From Odoribacter sp. Z80 (GTDB lineage: Bacteria > Bacteroidota > Bacteroidia > Bacteroidales > Marinifilaceae): a DNA stretch of 64,000 bases. The notes under the pieces are model-generated. The model saw only the letters and a list, made by a program, of their open reading frames with translations. It did not search any database and was not told where the DNA came from. The position numbers and the translations under genes are program-made. The stretch is from contig NZ_QWEL01000006.1 of NCBI RefSeq assembly GCF_009935865.1, forward strand, positions 62,001 through 126,000, read 5' to 3'. This document shows positions 25,801 to 34,483 of this stretch, in pieces. Position 1 is the first letter of the stretch; each line of letters begins with the position of its first letter.

Positions 25801-26433
25801 AAAGATGAAAAGGTGCTTTGCGGTATGGACAATGTAGACGGTTTGGTTTATTCGGGCACTACCATGCCTCCGGTTCAAGGCGGATTGACCAATACTTTTA
25901 ATTACAAGAAATTTACTTTGTCTGTTTTATTGGTGGGTAGTTTCGGGAATGTTATCCGTTTGAGGAACCTGACCCAGGGGGCTATCTGTTCTTATCCTGA
26001 CCCTTTACAGAATCTGTCTAAAGAATGGGTTTACCGCTGGAGGGAAGAGGGGGATGAATATAAGACCAATATTCCCCGTCTGGAATCCAAATATGATGAT
26101 GTATTGACGAGAAAGTCTCCGGCTAACGGTAAAATGTATGATAACAGTGATTTGAGGACGGTGAACGGTAATTTTGTCCGTTTGCAGAATCTTTCTTTGA
26201 GTTATGATTTATATACTCCGAAAATGCGTTCTCTGGGTATACAGAATATCCGTTTTATGGTGCAAGGGAATAATCTGCATGTATGGCATAACCGGAAACT
26301 GAAAGGTCAAGACCCGGAAGCTACCGGTTCGGTGATGAAGTATTCCAATACAAGAACGGCAAATGTGTCTTTTGGTAACACTTATTTACCTCTGGCCCGT
26401 TCTTATTCGTTCTCTTTGTCTGTACAATTTTAA
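22852..26433 (+). CDS. SusC/RagA-family TonB-dependent outer membrane transporter with STN domain
   Basis: Outer membrane importer for an oligosaccharide or peptide. From this start the protein is 1193 residues. The order is signal sequence (ending near GLAQ), STN signalling domain (about 45-118, KLNVKLGETTYKNLFEEI), carboxypeptidase-like regulatory domain (about 130-205), plug (about 220-335, VDGVILDDP and VLKDAAATAIYG) and a 22-strand-type barrel ending in the aromatic SLSVQF. The STN domain implies signalling to FecR. An in-frame ATG at 22822 would add ten residues; the later ATG has the AT-rich leader usual here. susD follows 14 bases downstream. Confidence 0.95.
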   Translation: MKKKRLLGFVFEKNGLGKFFLVMRLTVLLMCCFVLGSYANGLAQYKLNVKLGETTYKNLFEEIRKQTGCIVMYSDDMLDKNGKVQGDFQNVDLEEVLSLVLLGKGLTFEKDAEFIILLKDKNYGLPQQKTVKVEGYVKDKQGNVLPGVSVFIKGTSMGVATNMDGYYTIEVPVMEGIELTYSFIGMKSKSVALNGRKNVDVVLEEEVNEMNEVIVTGYQKVERRKLTSSITTVKMEDLKTITQPNIDKLLQGQVPGMTIMSTSGAPGAVPQIRIRGTSTISGNTQPLWVVDGVILDDPVDATVDDILNNRNLIASGIGGINVEDIETINVLKDAAATAIYGTKAANGVIVITSKKGSAGKTRINYTSHISVGMRPRMEDAYTMNSKERIDVNMEMIRNGSFTATSNGTGKYGTASDFERYFIDVHDHKLTWDQYEDKVKELEEVNTDWFKHLFRNSITHKHSLSISGGDEKTTFYFSGSYMDDQATAKGVGQQTYTGTVKVYTHIRKNLRVGGMMDVNARENKSFFATDSRENPYEWAIYTTRAHRAYDKDGNYNYMYYNGMQYNFMENRNEGWRNAKGFSIRGTLDVEWRLLPDLIFTSLFSFSKQNTVDQDVATDKSYFVKKRKEDVTELQGTTSVQLWYDGGYRKSKSSNNSSITFRNQLAYMPVINDDHRFDVMVGQEVRTSKYEEEMTELYGYAHDRGHQLVPQWSLIESYGSPYWNESLNNSAAVSWYGVAGYTFRNRYTVSFNARADGSNRFGIKTNDLFQPLWSVGFNYQMKEENFLMDKEWLSYLTLRGSYGSQGNVASQAYSDLIATIGTLDGVNKDNYLVISAPKNPNLKWEKNYTTNLALEFGLWKRRLYGAVEYYNKKAVDLLGNRQVSQVSGFTSVQVNWASMRNTGWELSLNSINIDTEAFRWSTNFNIGYNKNKVLDVYTNPGVSDLTNAQRSNYATSAVVGKPINGLWSYRFAGLNEEGRATFYNEKDEKVLCGMDNVDGLVYSGTTMPPVQGGLTNTFNYKKFTLSVLLVGSFGNVIRLRNLTQGAICSYPDPLQNLSKEWVYRWREEGDEYKTNIPRLESKYDDVLTRKSPANGKMYDNSDLRTVNGNFVRLQNLSLSYDLYTPKMRSLGIQNIRFMVQGNNLHVWHNRKLKGQDPEATGSVMKYSNTRTANVSFGNTYLPLARSYSFSLSVQF

Positions 26434-26447
26434 TGATTTGAAGCTTT

Positions 26448-27908
26448 ATGAAAAGAATATTATATGTTAGTTTACTCTGTTTGGGTACTTTATCGTTTAG
26501 CGGCTGTAATCATCTGTTGGATATTAAGCCGGTGAATAGTATGATTCCGGTGTCTGTGGAGGATTATGAGGCGGTGTTGGTTGGCGGATATCCGAAAACG
26601 GAGTTTTTTATGAAAACGGAGTTGATGACGGATAATGTGTATGCAAACCTGTATTGTACTTATGATGCTCCCAAAAATCAGGAACCTTGGTATGTATGGG
26701 CTTCAACCCATCAACTTCCGGATGAGGAAAACGATGCTTATTGGGGACAGTTGTACAGTTCTGTTTATTATGCCAATACGATATTGGATGAATTTGAGCA
26801 GCGTGTTCCTTCGGAATCGGAGAAAGAGCTGTTTGAAACAGTAAAAGGTGAGGCTTATGCTTTGCGGGCATACAGTTATTTCTATTTGGTGAATTTGTAT
26901 GCTGATGTTTATGGTAAGGATAACCTGGATAAACCGGGGGTGCCTATGCCTTTAACAGCAGAGGATGTGCATAAAAATACGCATGACAATGTTCGTGAAC
27001 CGATTGGGAAAGTGTGGGAACAAATCGTAAAGGATTTGAATGAAGCGACAAAGTATCTGGCCGGTAAAACCCCTAAGAGCAAGTTTCGTTTTGATAATAC
27101 TTCTCTGGAGTTGCTGAAGGCAAGAGTATATCTGTTCATGGAAAATTGGGATGCGGCCATTGCAGCGGCTTCGAAGGTAATCGGTATAAAGTCTTTGTTC
27201 GATATGAACGGTTTGCAGGCCCGGATTGACGAGGAAGGAAAATCGCGGTTATTCGGTTTGACTTATGGTTTGCTGGATGCGGGCTATGATAAGGAAGTAT
27301 TGTTTTTTACCGGAGGAATAGGTAACGGTAATATATTTTACTACAGTACACAGGTGTTTAAGCCGGTGGAGGAACTGCTGACGTTATGCGGACAGGACGG
27401 GCGGCATGATTACCGGAGGTATATTTATGAGTCTTTCAGTGACCTTTCTACCAATGCGGGCAAAGAAGCTGGTCCGACAACATATCACATGTACGGTTAT
27501 CAGGGGGGAAAATTCTATTACATCGGCTTGAAACTGAGTGAGGCCTACCTGATCCGGGCTGAGGCATATGTGCGTCGTAATCAGGGAGCTGATGACCTGG
27601 AGAATGGTTTGAAGGACCTGAATACTTTGTTGGGAAAACGGATTGCCGATTATACGGATTTTGTTGTATCTGATTTTGACGGGGCCACTTCCATTCTGAA
27701 CCGGATTTGGACGGAACGCCGTATTGAACTGGCTTTTGAAGGCGGAATGCGCTGGTTTGACCTGCGGCGTCAGGGAAAACCCGAAATCAGTCATGTGTAT
27801 CAAAACGGAACGGAATATACATTGAAGCGGAATGATTTGAAGTATGTTCTTCAAATTCCGGAATCGGAACAGAAAAACAGTCCGAATATGCCTGTAAATC
27901 CCAGATAA
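26448..27908 (+). CDS. SusD/RagB-family nutrient-binding lipoprotein
   Basis: Surface lipoprotein that caps the SusC channel and binds its ligand. The 486-residue protein has a lipobox SFSGC (Cys20) followed by NHLLDIKP, the usual start. Helical TPR-like repeats follow (AYALRAYSYFYLVNLYADVYG near 145) and the C-terminal RagB segment ends with RIWTERRIELAFEGGMRWFD and RR. The late NSPNMPVNPR ending is typical of the family. The ligand cannot be deduced; no glycoside hydrolase lies in this operon. Confidence 0.95.
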   Translation: MKRILYVSLLCLGTLSFSGCNHLLDIKPVNSMIPVSVEDYEAVLVGGYPKTEFFMKTELMTDNVYANLYCTYDAPKNQEPWYVWASTHQLPDEENDAYWGQLYSSVYYANTILDEFEQRVPSESEKELFETVKGEAYALRAYSYFYLVNLYADVYGKDNLDKPGVPMPLTAEDVHKNTHDNVREPIGKVWEQIVKDLNEATKYLAGKTPKSKFRFDNTSLELLKARVYLFMENWDAAIAAASKVIGIKSLFDMNGLQARIDEEGKSRLFGLTYGLLDAGYDKEVLFFTGGIGNGNIFYYSTQVFKPVEELLTLCGQDGRHDYRRYIYESFSDLSTNAGKEAGPTTYHMYGYQGGKFYYIGLKLSEAYLIRAEAYVRRNQGADDLENGLKDLNTLLGKRIADYTDFVVSDFDGATSILNRIWTERRIELAFEGGMRWFDLRRQGKPEISHVYQNGTEYTLKRNDLKYVLQIPESEQKNSPNMPVNPR

Positions 27909-27929
27909 TAATTCAAAAAAACAGCTAAT

Positions 27930-28853
27930 ATGAAATTTATAAATATTTATCTGATATTGTCCGTACTGGCTTTGTTGGTGTGCGGATGTGATAATGAAAA
28001 CGATCCGGTAGCTTCCGAAAATTTAGGATTTACTACTATTTTCGGTCCGGATGAGAATGCCGATCCGATTGTGAAAGAATTGTACCAGAAATATGGGGTG
28101 TGGGTGAGAATGGATTTTACCGATCAGGTGGAGGTGACCAATGGTATTTTGGGGGCTGAAGTGAACTGGTGTACTGTAGTGAAAATTTTAGATGAAGACC
28201 GCCAGAATGCTTTGACTTATATAAGCACTTTGATGAGCCATGTCGATCCGGGATTTGCCAAGAAATACTTTCCGTTGGAGTTTTTCTTTGTCAATAAATA
28301 TGTTGCCGGATGGCCCAAGGAACTGGCTCCTATCGGGCGAAGCCGTTTGTTGATAACCTGGCCTTACCTGTACGGAATAGAGGTGAATGATCCGGCTAAT
28401 TATTATTATGAGGATGACGGAATGACCTGGCAGGTATGGAGTGAGGTGGCAAGTATGATTACCTCGCGGATGGCTGAGCCGGTGGCTGATTTTGCCAATG
28501 CCGGAAAGGCTTATGACGGTGGAGCTGCCCGTGATCAGATGTGGGCTGAATATGAGAAGGACGATGATTGGGAAAAGGTACAGGCTACGAAGCAGGCTAT
28601 TTGTGATGCCGGCGGACACATCAGTTTTTCGGGCAGTGTTTCTTTTGAGGTAGACTTTGCCCAATGGTTGACGACTGTGCTGACTACTTCCTATGATAAT
28701 ATTAAGGCTTGGTATCTGGATGGCGGAAAGACTTATCAGGATAAATACAATGCCTTGATAAAATTCTTTAATGAAGAGGGATGGGACATTCAGGCTGCCG
28801 GTAATCTTTATCAGAAAAAGAATGATGCATATTATGAATCGCAGGATGAATAA
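27930..28853 (+). CDS. Sus-operon lipoprotein resembling a zinc metallopeptidase without HExxH
   Basis: The 307-residue protein has a lipobox VCGC (Cys20). Its layout recalls the putative zinc-binding metallopeptidase family (Peptidase_Mx1) often found after susD in Odoribacter-like genomes: a YGVWVRMDF segment near residue 55, an FFPLEFFFV-like segment (here KKYFPLEFFFVN near 110), and a C-terminal KYNALIKFFNEEGWDIQ helix. The HExxH zinc motif expected near the middle is absent; WSEVASMIT occupies that area. It may be a ligand-binding descendant of a peptidase. The family call is inference from pattern, not alignment. Confidence 0.55.
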   Translation: MKFINIYLILSVLALLVCGCDNENDPVASENLGFTTIFGPDENADPIVKELYQKYGVWVRMDFTDQVEVTNGILGAEVNWCTVVKILDEDRQNALTYISTLMSHVDPGFAKKYFPLEFFFVNKYVAGWPKELAPIGRSRLLITWPYLYGIEVNDPANYYYEDDGMTWQVWSEVASMITSRMAEPVADFANAGKAYDGGAARDQMWAEYEKDDDWEKVQATKQAICDAGGHISFSGSVSFEVDFAQWLTTVLTTSYDNIKAWYLDGGKTYQDKYNALIKFFNEEGWDIQAAGNLYQKKNDAYYESQDE

Positions 28854-30189
28854 TATCGGAATTTATATTGGATTGATGCTGATTTTGGGAGCTTGTTCTC
28901 CCAAATCAGCGTCTACTGTTCATTTATACGGACAGTTGCAGGATATGGGGCGTCAGGATGTTCTGATGCGTTATGACGGTGCGGCTTCTTTGTTGGGAGA
29001 CAGCAGGGATATTATTCTGCATACGGACCAGGCCGGACGTTTTGATACTGTTTTATCGTGGGAGAAACCGGTTTATTATTCCATTTGCCGGAATACGCTT
29101 TACTTGTCACCGGGGGATGAATTGGAAGTGAAGGTTACCCAGAATAATCTGGAAGCAGAGTTTCGGGGACGGGGGGCGGAAGCTAATATTTACCTGAAAG
29201 AACGTTTGTTTCCCAAAGGAGGTTCTTTTCTGGAGGGAGGGGCTAATGTAAAAACGGATTTCCGGCAGACCCGCCGGGTGATAGACAGTCTGGCCGGTTT
29301 ACGTGAAAGGCAGTTGGAGGAGTTGCAGGGTGTTTCGGCAGAATTTAAGGCTTTGGAAAAAGCACGTATTTACGCTGATGTGATTAACAGTTATTTGTAT
29401 TACGCCTCTTATGCCCCGGAGTATGAGGGTAAAAGCAGGGATGAGATAGATATTGCAGAACAGGCTAACATCGGGGAGGCATTGGCTGAGGTGAAGGAGA
29501 AGGTTGGGTATTTGAGTGATGACCGTTACCTGGATGTTGCTGTGGTAAGGAATATTCTGTTTTATCGTGAAGAGCCGGGGTATTGTCGTTATTTTGAAGA
29601 TTATACATTGAGTCCGTTGGGTCGGGAGTTGTTTGTGGGTTATGAAAAAGTGGCTGCCTTACGACATAATTTGACCCTTGAATTAGTAGAAGAAATTCAG
29701 GCTTATACGGCAACTATGCAAGAAAGGGAGTTAGCCCGGGAGATAGACAATAAATTGGAACAGGCAGCCCGTTTATTGCCCGGTCGTCCGGCTCCGGATT
29801 TTGTGATGGTGGATATTGCCGGAAACCAGAAGAAACTTAGTGACTTTAAAGGGAAGGTGCTTTATCTTGATTTGTGGGCTACCTGGTGCGGGCCTTGTAT
29901 TCAGGAGTCTCCGGCTTTTACCGCATTGAGCAAGAAATATCCGGAAATCTTGTTTCTGCAGATTTCCCGGGATGAACATCCGGGGAGCTGGAAAAATTAT
30001 CTGGCTCGTAAGCCCGCCGTTCTGCCTCAGTATAATTCCGTGGATCTGAATCTGGTGGAGGGATGGCAGTTGTATTATATCCCCCGTTTTATTTTGATTG
30101 ACCAGGAGCAGAAGATTATAAACGCTTATGCCCCCCGTCCTTCTTCGGAGGAAATTATTCCTTTACTGGATAGTCTGACCGGTAAGTAA
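28846..30189 (+). CDS. TlpA-like thioredoxin-domain lipoprotein
   Basis: The 447-residue product begins MNNIGIYIGLMLILGAC with a lipobox at Cys17, so it is anchored to a membrane facing the periplasm. Residues about 30-300 form a DUF4369-like and helical section. The C-terminal thioredoxin domain starts near GRPAPDFVMVD and has the redox site WCGPC (Cys348, Cys351) and the cis-Pro region YYIPRF. It may reduce or isomerise disulfides of Sus-system partners, although the substrate is unknown. The ATG at 28846 overlaps the preceding stop by eight bases; 28834 is an alternative. It ends the operon before a terminator. Confidence 0.88.
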   Translation: MNNIGIYIGLMLILGACSPKSASTVHLYGQLQDMGRQDVLMRYDGAASLLGDSRDIILHTDQAGRFDTVLSWEKPVYYSICRNTLYLSPGDELEVKVTQNNLEAEFRGRGAEANIYLKERLFPKGGSFLEGGANVKTDFRQTRRVIDSLAGLRERQLEELQGVSAEFKALEKARIYADVINSYLYYASYAPEYEGKSRDEIDIAEQANIGEALAEVKEKVGYLSDDRYLDVAVVRNILFYREEPGYCRYFEDYTLSPLGRELFVGYEKVAALRHNLTLELVEEIQAYTATMQERELAREIDNKLEQAARLLPGRPAPDFVMVDIAGNQKKLSDFKGKVLYLDLWATWCGPCIQESPAFTALSKKYPEILFLQISRDEHPGSWKNYLARKPAVLPQYNSVDLNLVEGWQLYYIPRFILIDQEQKIINAYAPRPSSEEIIPLLDSLTGK

Positions 30190-30196
30190 TTGACTG

Positions 30197-30228
30197 AAAG
30201 CCTGTCCTTGCGTGGGGCAGGCTTTTTA
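30197..30228 (+). terminator. intrinsic terminator of the fecR-susCD-tlpA operon
   Basis: Arms AAAGCCTGTCC and GGGGCAGGCTTT pair around a short loop and are followed by TTATTTG on the plus strand. It falls between two converging genes and overlaps the last codon of the TIGR02757 gene. Confidence 0.8.
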
Positions 30229-31002
30229 TTTGTTTGTGTTATTGAAGGCTCCTAATCCGAAGAGGGCAAAGTCGTATCGGATGGGATCGTCCGGGTCGAA
30301 TGTGCGGAGACGGCCGGTTAGCTCTTTGACGGCACGTGCATCATTTTGTTTGCGGGTGAGTAGTCCCAGCTGGCGGCTGATGTTCCCGGTGTGCAAATCC
30401 AATGGAATGAGTAAAGCCGATGCCGGTATGCCTTTCCACAATCCGAAGTCTATTCCGCTTTGGTCTTTCCGGACCATCCATCTCAGAAACATGTTTATTC
30501 TTTTACAGGCCGAACCTTTTTCAACGCAGGCGATATGACGCAGCACTCGCGGTTCTGCCGGGAGGATGGTGAAAGCGGTGTACCAGCACCGGAGTACTTC
30601 AAACATGTCTTGGTGTTCTTGCCAGGCTGTGGTGAAAACCTTTTCCAAGCCCCCTTGTCTGCGGTAGATTTCTGCTAAGGATTGTATGAAATAGCAGCAA
30701 TCGTAACCGTTGAATGTACGGTGTTTGAATTGGTGGAAGCGGTGAAAATCGGAGTCTGAAGCGTGCAGGATAAAGTCATAGGGGGTGTATTCCATCAGTT
30801 GCATCAGTTCCCTGCATTTTTTTATGATTGTAGGGCGCTGTCCCCAAGCCAGGGAAGCTGCCAGGAAACCGGATATTTCAATGTCTTCCTTGTCTTCAAA
30901 CATTTTTGGGATTTGTATGGGGTCTGTTCCGATAAAAAAATCCGAACGGCAGTACTCGGTATATTTTTCGTCTAACAGTTGTTTGAGTTCTTCGGATGTC
31001 AT
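30226..31002 (-). CDS. TIGR02757/DUF2400 family protein
   Basis: The 258-residue cytoplasmic protein matches the TIGR02757 family of unknown function, common in Bacteroidetes. Recognisable parts are the N-terminal LLDEKYTEYCRSDF, the SLAWGQRPTIIKKC segment near residue 50 and FKHRTFNGYD near 95. The C-terminal part has the KGIPASALLIPLDLHTG and RTFDPDDPIRYDFALFGLG stretches. The overall pattern recalls helix-hairpin-helix DNA glycosylases, but no catalytic activity is established. Its start overlaps the mnmD stop by four bases, so translation is probably coupled. Confidence 0.85.
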   Translation of the reverse strand: MTSEELKQLLDEKYTEYCRSDFFIGTDPIQIPKMFEDKEDIEISGFLAASLAWGQRPTIIKKCRELMQLMEYTPYDFILHASDSDFHRFHQFKHRTFNGYDCCYFIQSLAEIYRRQGGLEKVFTTAWQEHQDMFEVLRCWYTAFTILPAEPRVLRHIACVEKGSACKRINMFLRWMVRKDQSGIDFGLWKGIPASALLIPLDLHTGNISRQLGLLTRKQNDARAVKELTGRLRTFDPDDPIRYDFALFGLGAFNNTNK

Positions 31003-31706
31003 GGCGTAGGATGTGTGATTGGTAAAGTTTTTTTCGCCCTTAGCATTTCCCGTTTACCCGGTGGACCGGGGAGGCGTTTGAGTGTAAACCCGACTGTTCG
31101 CAAGGCTTGTTTTACTATGCCTTTGACGCAATAAGTCACTAACAGGCTTTCCGGAAGCATGGCCCGGTAAAATCGGGTAAAAACTTCGGTCGTCCATAAA
31201 TGAGGTTGTACGTCCGGGTTGAAAGCATCGAAATAGACAAGATGGAACTGTTCGGGGAAGTGAATCTCCCGGAAATCCTGCCGGTGTTTGCAAAAGCGGA
31301 AATCGGAGGTGATTTGCTGTTCTTTTTCCCAAGGACAATCGTGCAATTGGTAAAATAACCCGCTATGGGGAAAACCGATATTTTCCGGATAGTTGAGCCG
31401 GCTGATTTCTTCTGTGGTTAAGGGATATTTTTCAATGGTGTGGTAGCATACGGGGCATTGCAGTTCGCCGGCCCGGATGAGAGTGAGATAGGCATTTAAT
31501 CCGGTGCCGAACCCGGCTTCCAGAATGTGCAGGGGAGAGGAGGAAGTTACCCTTTCCGGAAAGGTTTCCAGAAAATATTCCATTCCCGCATGCAAAAAGA
31601 TATGCCGGGATTCCTGAATGGCTCCGTGAACGGAATGATAATGTTCGTCCAATTGAGGAACATACAGGGTGGAACTGCCGTCTTCCGTCGGAATTATTTC
31701 ATGCAT
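30999..31706 (-). CDS. mnmD: tRNA mnm5s2U34 methyltransferase (MnmD)
   Basis: SAM-dependent methyltransferase that completes the mnm5U34 wobble modification; in E. coli it is one half of MnmC, here a stand-alone MnmD of 235 residues. The N-terminal QLDEHYHSVHGAIQESRHIF and the SAM motif EAGFGTGLNA (about 65-74) are diagnostic, as is VYFDAFNPDVQPHLW, the catalytic Asp region near residue 155. The FAD domain of MnmC is missing. It lies one base from ltaE and overlaps the TIGR02757 gene. Confidence 0.9.
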   Translation of the reverse strand: MHEIIPTEDGSSTLYVPQLDEHYHSVHGAIQESRHIFLHAGMEYFLETFPERVTSSSPLHILEAGFGTGLNAYLTLIRAGELQCPVCYHTIEKYPLTTEEISRLNYPENIGFPHSGLFYQLHDCPWEKEQQITSDFRFCKHRQDFREIHFPEQFHLVYFDAFNPDVQPHLWTTEVFTRFYRAMLPESLLVTYCVKGIVKQALRTVGFTLKRLPGPPGKREMLRAKKTLPITHPTP

Positions 31707-31707
31707 A

Positions 31708-32733
31708 TCAGCAGATTTCCTTTCTGAGCAGGTTTACAAATTCTATGATGTCGTTTTCGGTGGTATCGAATGAGCATACCCAGCGAACTTCCGATGCGTT
31801 CTCATCCCATACATAAAAGAAGCACTCTTTTTGCAAGGCTTTGATTTTTTCACGGGGGATGATGGCAAATATTTCGTTGCCTTCTACTTCCTGGGTGATA
31901 CGTATACCGGGAATTTTGGCTGCTTCGTTAGCCAGCATCCGGGCCATGCGATTGGCATGGGCAGCTGATTTAAGCCATAGTCCGTCTTTCAGAATGGCTA
32001 AGAATTGAGCCGCTATAAAACGGGTTTTGGAATGCAGTTGCATGTATTGTTTCCGCAGGTATTTTACTTCTTTGGCTACCGAGGTATTAAAGAAGATAAC
32101 GGCTTCTCCGAACATCATTCCGTTTTTGGTACCCCCGAAACTCAGTACGTCAATTCCTGCATTCCGGGTGATGTCCTGCGGATTGCAACCCAAATGGGCT
32201 ATGGCATTGGAGAGGCGGGCTCCGTCCATGTGGACATATAAACCGTGAGCATGGGCGTAATCGCAGATTTCTTTCAGCTCTTCACAAGTATACACAGTAC
32301 CCAATTCTGTACATTGGGTTAAAGATATGATTTTGGGTTGTACATGGTGCTGATTACCGAAATCGTGCAGGTGATTGGTGATTAAACCGGTAGTTAATTT
32401 TCCGTTGAATGTGGGGACTGTTAATAATTTACAACCGTTTTGTTTTTCAATGGCCCCGCATTCGTCGACATTGATATGAGCTGTTTCCGCACAAATAATG
32501 GCTTCATAGGAATGGGTAAAGGCAGAGAGACTCAGTATGTTGGCTCCTGTTCCGTTATAAACAAAGAATACTTCGATATCTCCTCCAAAAATTTCCCTGA
32601 ATCGGGATTCTGCCTTTTCAGAATAAATATCTTCTCCATAGGAGTGTTGATGTCCGTAGGCGGCTTCTTCCAAAGCCTTGAATACTTCCGGCAGTACCCC
32701 GGAGAAATTATCGCTGCCAAAACCTCGTATCAT
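31708..32733 (-). CDS. ltaE: low-specificity L-threonine aldolase
   Basis: PLP enzyme that splits L-threonine or L-allo-threonine to glycine and acetaldehyde. The 341-residue protein starts GFGSDNFSGVLPEV and has the PLP lysine Lys203 in LSFGGTKNG, Asp170 in YVHMDGARL for the pyridine nitrogen, and the family segment AETAHINVDECGAIE. First gene of a three-gene operon with mnmD and TIGR02757; the link between these functions is not obvious. Confidence 0.92.
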   Translation of the reverse strand: MIRGFGSDNFSGVLPEVFKALEEAAYGHQHSYGEDIYSEKAESRFREIFGGDIEVFFVYNGTGANILSLSAFTHSYEAIICAETAHINVDECGAIEKQNGCKLLTVPTFNGKLTTGLITNHLHDFGNQHHVQPKIISLTQCTELGTVYTCEELKEICDYAHAHGLYVHMDGARLSNAIAHLGCNPQDITRNAGIDVLSFGGTKNGMMFGEAVIFFNTSVAKEVKYLRKQYMQLHSKTRFIAAQFLAILKDGLWLKSAAHANRMARMLANEAAKIPGIRITQEVEGNEIFAIIPREKIKALQKECFFYVWDENASEVRWVCSFDTTENDIIEFVNLLRKEIC

Positions 32734-32762
32734 AATTGAAAGATTAAGCTATAAATGACAGC

Positions 32763-32791
32763 CAAAGATATGAATTAAAAGTGAAAATCAA
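32763..32791 (-). promoter_or_regulatory. promoter of the ltaE operon (CTTG-N18-TATCTTTG)
   Basis: On the minus strand TTG (32791-32789) lies 18 bases before TATCTTTG (32770-32763), whose end is 29 bases before the ltaE ATG. Confidence 0.5.
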
Positions 32792-32827
32792 GCCGTATCA
32801 TTTTTTCACCTGATTATTTTCACTTTT
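32777..32827 (-). terminator. AT-rich inverted repeat at the end of the broken MG2/plug gene
   Basis: The arms AAAAGTGAAAATCA (32777-32790) and TGATTATTTTCACTTTT (32811-32827) pair with a two-base bulge across the stop codon. It may end minus-strand transcription from the pseudogene. It lacks a good U-tract. Confidence 0.35.
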
Positions 32828-33243
32828 CGTACTACTTCTCCCCGGTTAGTCATCCCTTCGATGACAATGCGGTAAGGCCCTCCGGTATCGGATGTGTAGA
32901 AATATAATTCTTTTTCCCGGTCTCCGGGTATAAGTCGGACAGCCGGATTCCAATAGAGTGTAGAGCGTTCATCCCGTTCGGGATTGTCCCGTTTCTCTGC
33001 AATTTCATACCTGGGATGATAAAATTCAACGGGCGTGTGATAGCCCAGAGGGGTACATTGTATAAAATCCAGCCGGCAGCTACCGGGGTAAAAACTGCAA
33101 CCTGGCTTGAGATAAATGTAAATGTCTAACGTAGTGGCCTGCAACCTGTCTTTTACGTATCCTATCCGTTCGATATTTTCTATCGGAATGGTATTTAATA
33201 AATTGGGGATATCTTCTCCGGCAAATACTTTTGTGATGTCCAA
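32806..33243 (-). CDS. C-terminal fragment of the broken MG2/plug protein
   Basis: This 145-codon piece opens only at a TTG and lacks a signal peptide, so it is unlikely to be translated alone. It carries the end of the plug-like section (ENIERIGYVKDR) and the macroglobulin-like tail ending VRKVKIIR. Confidence 0.4.
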   Translation of the reverse strand: MDITKVFAGEDIPNLLNTIPIENIERIGYVKDRLQATTLDIYIYLKPGCSFYPGSCRLDFIQCTPLGYHTPVEFYHPRYEIAEKRDNPERDERSTLYWNPAVRLIPGDREKELYFYTSDTGGPYRIVIEGMTNRGEVVRKVKIIR

Positions 33244-33244
33244 A

Positions 33245-34483
33245 TCATTTACAAAAACAGAGGCTGGTATTTTTTTGTAAACGTGTGTAGAGGATGCGGT
33301 GTCTTGCTGCTGAATCTTTTTTTATCCATGCTCCGGGAATTTTCCTGATCCATTCCTCTAATGAATGGATGTTTTCTTCCCGGATATCCCGGGCTTCGAG
33401 AATTTGTTCGGCAATGTGCTCAAAGTTTCCCAAATATGTCGAGTCATTTCGTCGGACCACTTCTGCTTCTCTGAGCATATATATTTTCCGGCCTTCATTG
33501 TAATAAACTCCTGTAGTTGGTACTTTTGAGAATTCCTGTTCGGTCGGGAAAGATTTTTTTTCTTGTGAGGTATCTGTCAGTATTATTTTTTCTGGAAACA
33601 GGGGATTTTGAGGTGGCCTCAGGGAATCATTGTCTATGAATAGTTCCACCCATTTCGAGTTTTTTGCGGTCAATGCCTGGAATATGAATGTTGTTTTTTC
33701 GGGGAATTGTACATTCAGCAGGAATCTGCTGTTACTGTCTACTTCTACCTGTTTCAGCAGGTTTAATTGTGGTGCGATGGCAAATAATTTGGGATTTTTT
33801 GCCTTTTTTCCCCAGTAATTCCGGATTACTCCCGAAATAGCCTGGGATAGTTCGAGAAAAAAAGGCATGGGTTTTCCTATACCCTGAGTTGCTTTTTCTA
33901 CATCAAATCTTTGCCATCCCTGGGTTGCCAGCATGATGTCCATCATTCTTTTTCTGTATGGGAATGGAATTGTCCTGTCGAAATACCAGCCTGGTGTTTC
34001 CACCTGCCCTTTCAGATCGGAGGATAACAGGAAATAGTTTACAATGTTTTTATCCCACCTTTTTTCGGGAGCCAGAAGGGAATCGGTTACTGCCACCGAG
34101 CAACTTAGTGTATCTTTTCCTATGAATGAGACGGATAGGAGTACACAATCTCTTTTGTGGTGTTTCTGTTTGCCGGTTTGTATGGTGAGGTTTTGTTTTT
34201 CTTCAGGAAAAATGAAAGACATTCTTGAGCTATAGATTTTTCCGTCTTCATCAATAAGTACTCCCTGCACGATACCTGGTGGCAATTCTTTAACAGGCAA
34301 GATGCCGTTCCAGAAAGGCCCGGCCCGGTTGATTGCAATTAATTTTCCACGACAATGAACGAGTACATATAGTTTTTTTTCAGCGTGAAATTCCGGAGTA
34401 GCCGGACAGGAATACCTGATGACAGAATCCGAAACTTCGGCATGAAGGATGATGCCTGTTGTTTTTACTTGCGGTAGTTCCAC
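33245..34483 (-). CDS. middle fragment of the broken MG2/plug protein
   Basis: This 412-codon piece opens at a GTG directly after an A7 tract. It contains the beta-sandwich middle (FHAEKKLYVLVHCRGK) and the beginning of the plug-like part (NIHSLEEWIRKIPGAWI) before running out of frame. Confidence 0.4.
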   Translation of the reverse strand: MELPQVKTTGIILHAEVSDSVIRYSCPATPEFHAEKKLYVLVHCRGKLIAINRAGPFWNGILPVKELPPGIVQGVLIDEDGKIYSSRMSFIFPEEKQNLTIQTGKQKHHKRDCVLLSVSFIGKDTLSCSVAVTDSLLAPEKRWDKNIVNYFLLSSDLKGQVETPGWYFDRTIPFPYRKRMMDIMLATQGWQRFDVEKATQGIGKPMPFFLELSQAISGVIRNYWGKKAKNPKLFAIAPQLNLLKQVEVDSNSRFLLNVQFPEKTTFIFQALTAKNSKWVELFIDNDSLRPPQNPLFPEKIILTDTSQEKKSFPTEQEFSKVPTTGVYYNEGRKIYMLREAEVVRRNDSTYLGNFEHIAEQILEARDIREENIHSLEEWIRKIPGAWIKKDSAARHRILYTRLQKNTSLCFCK

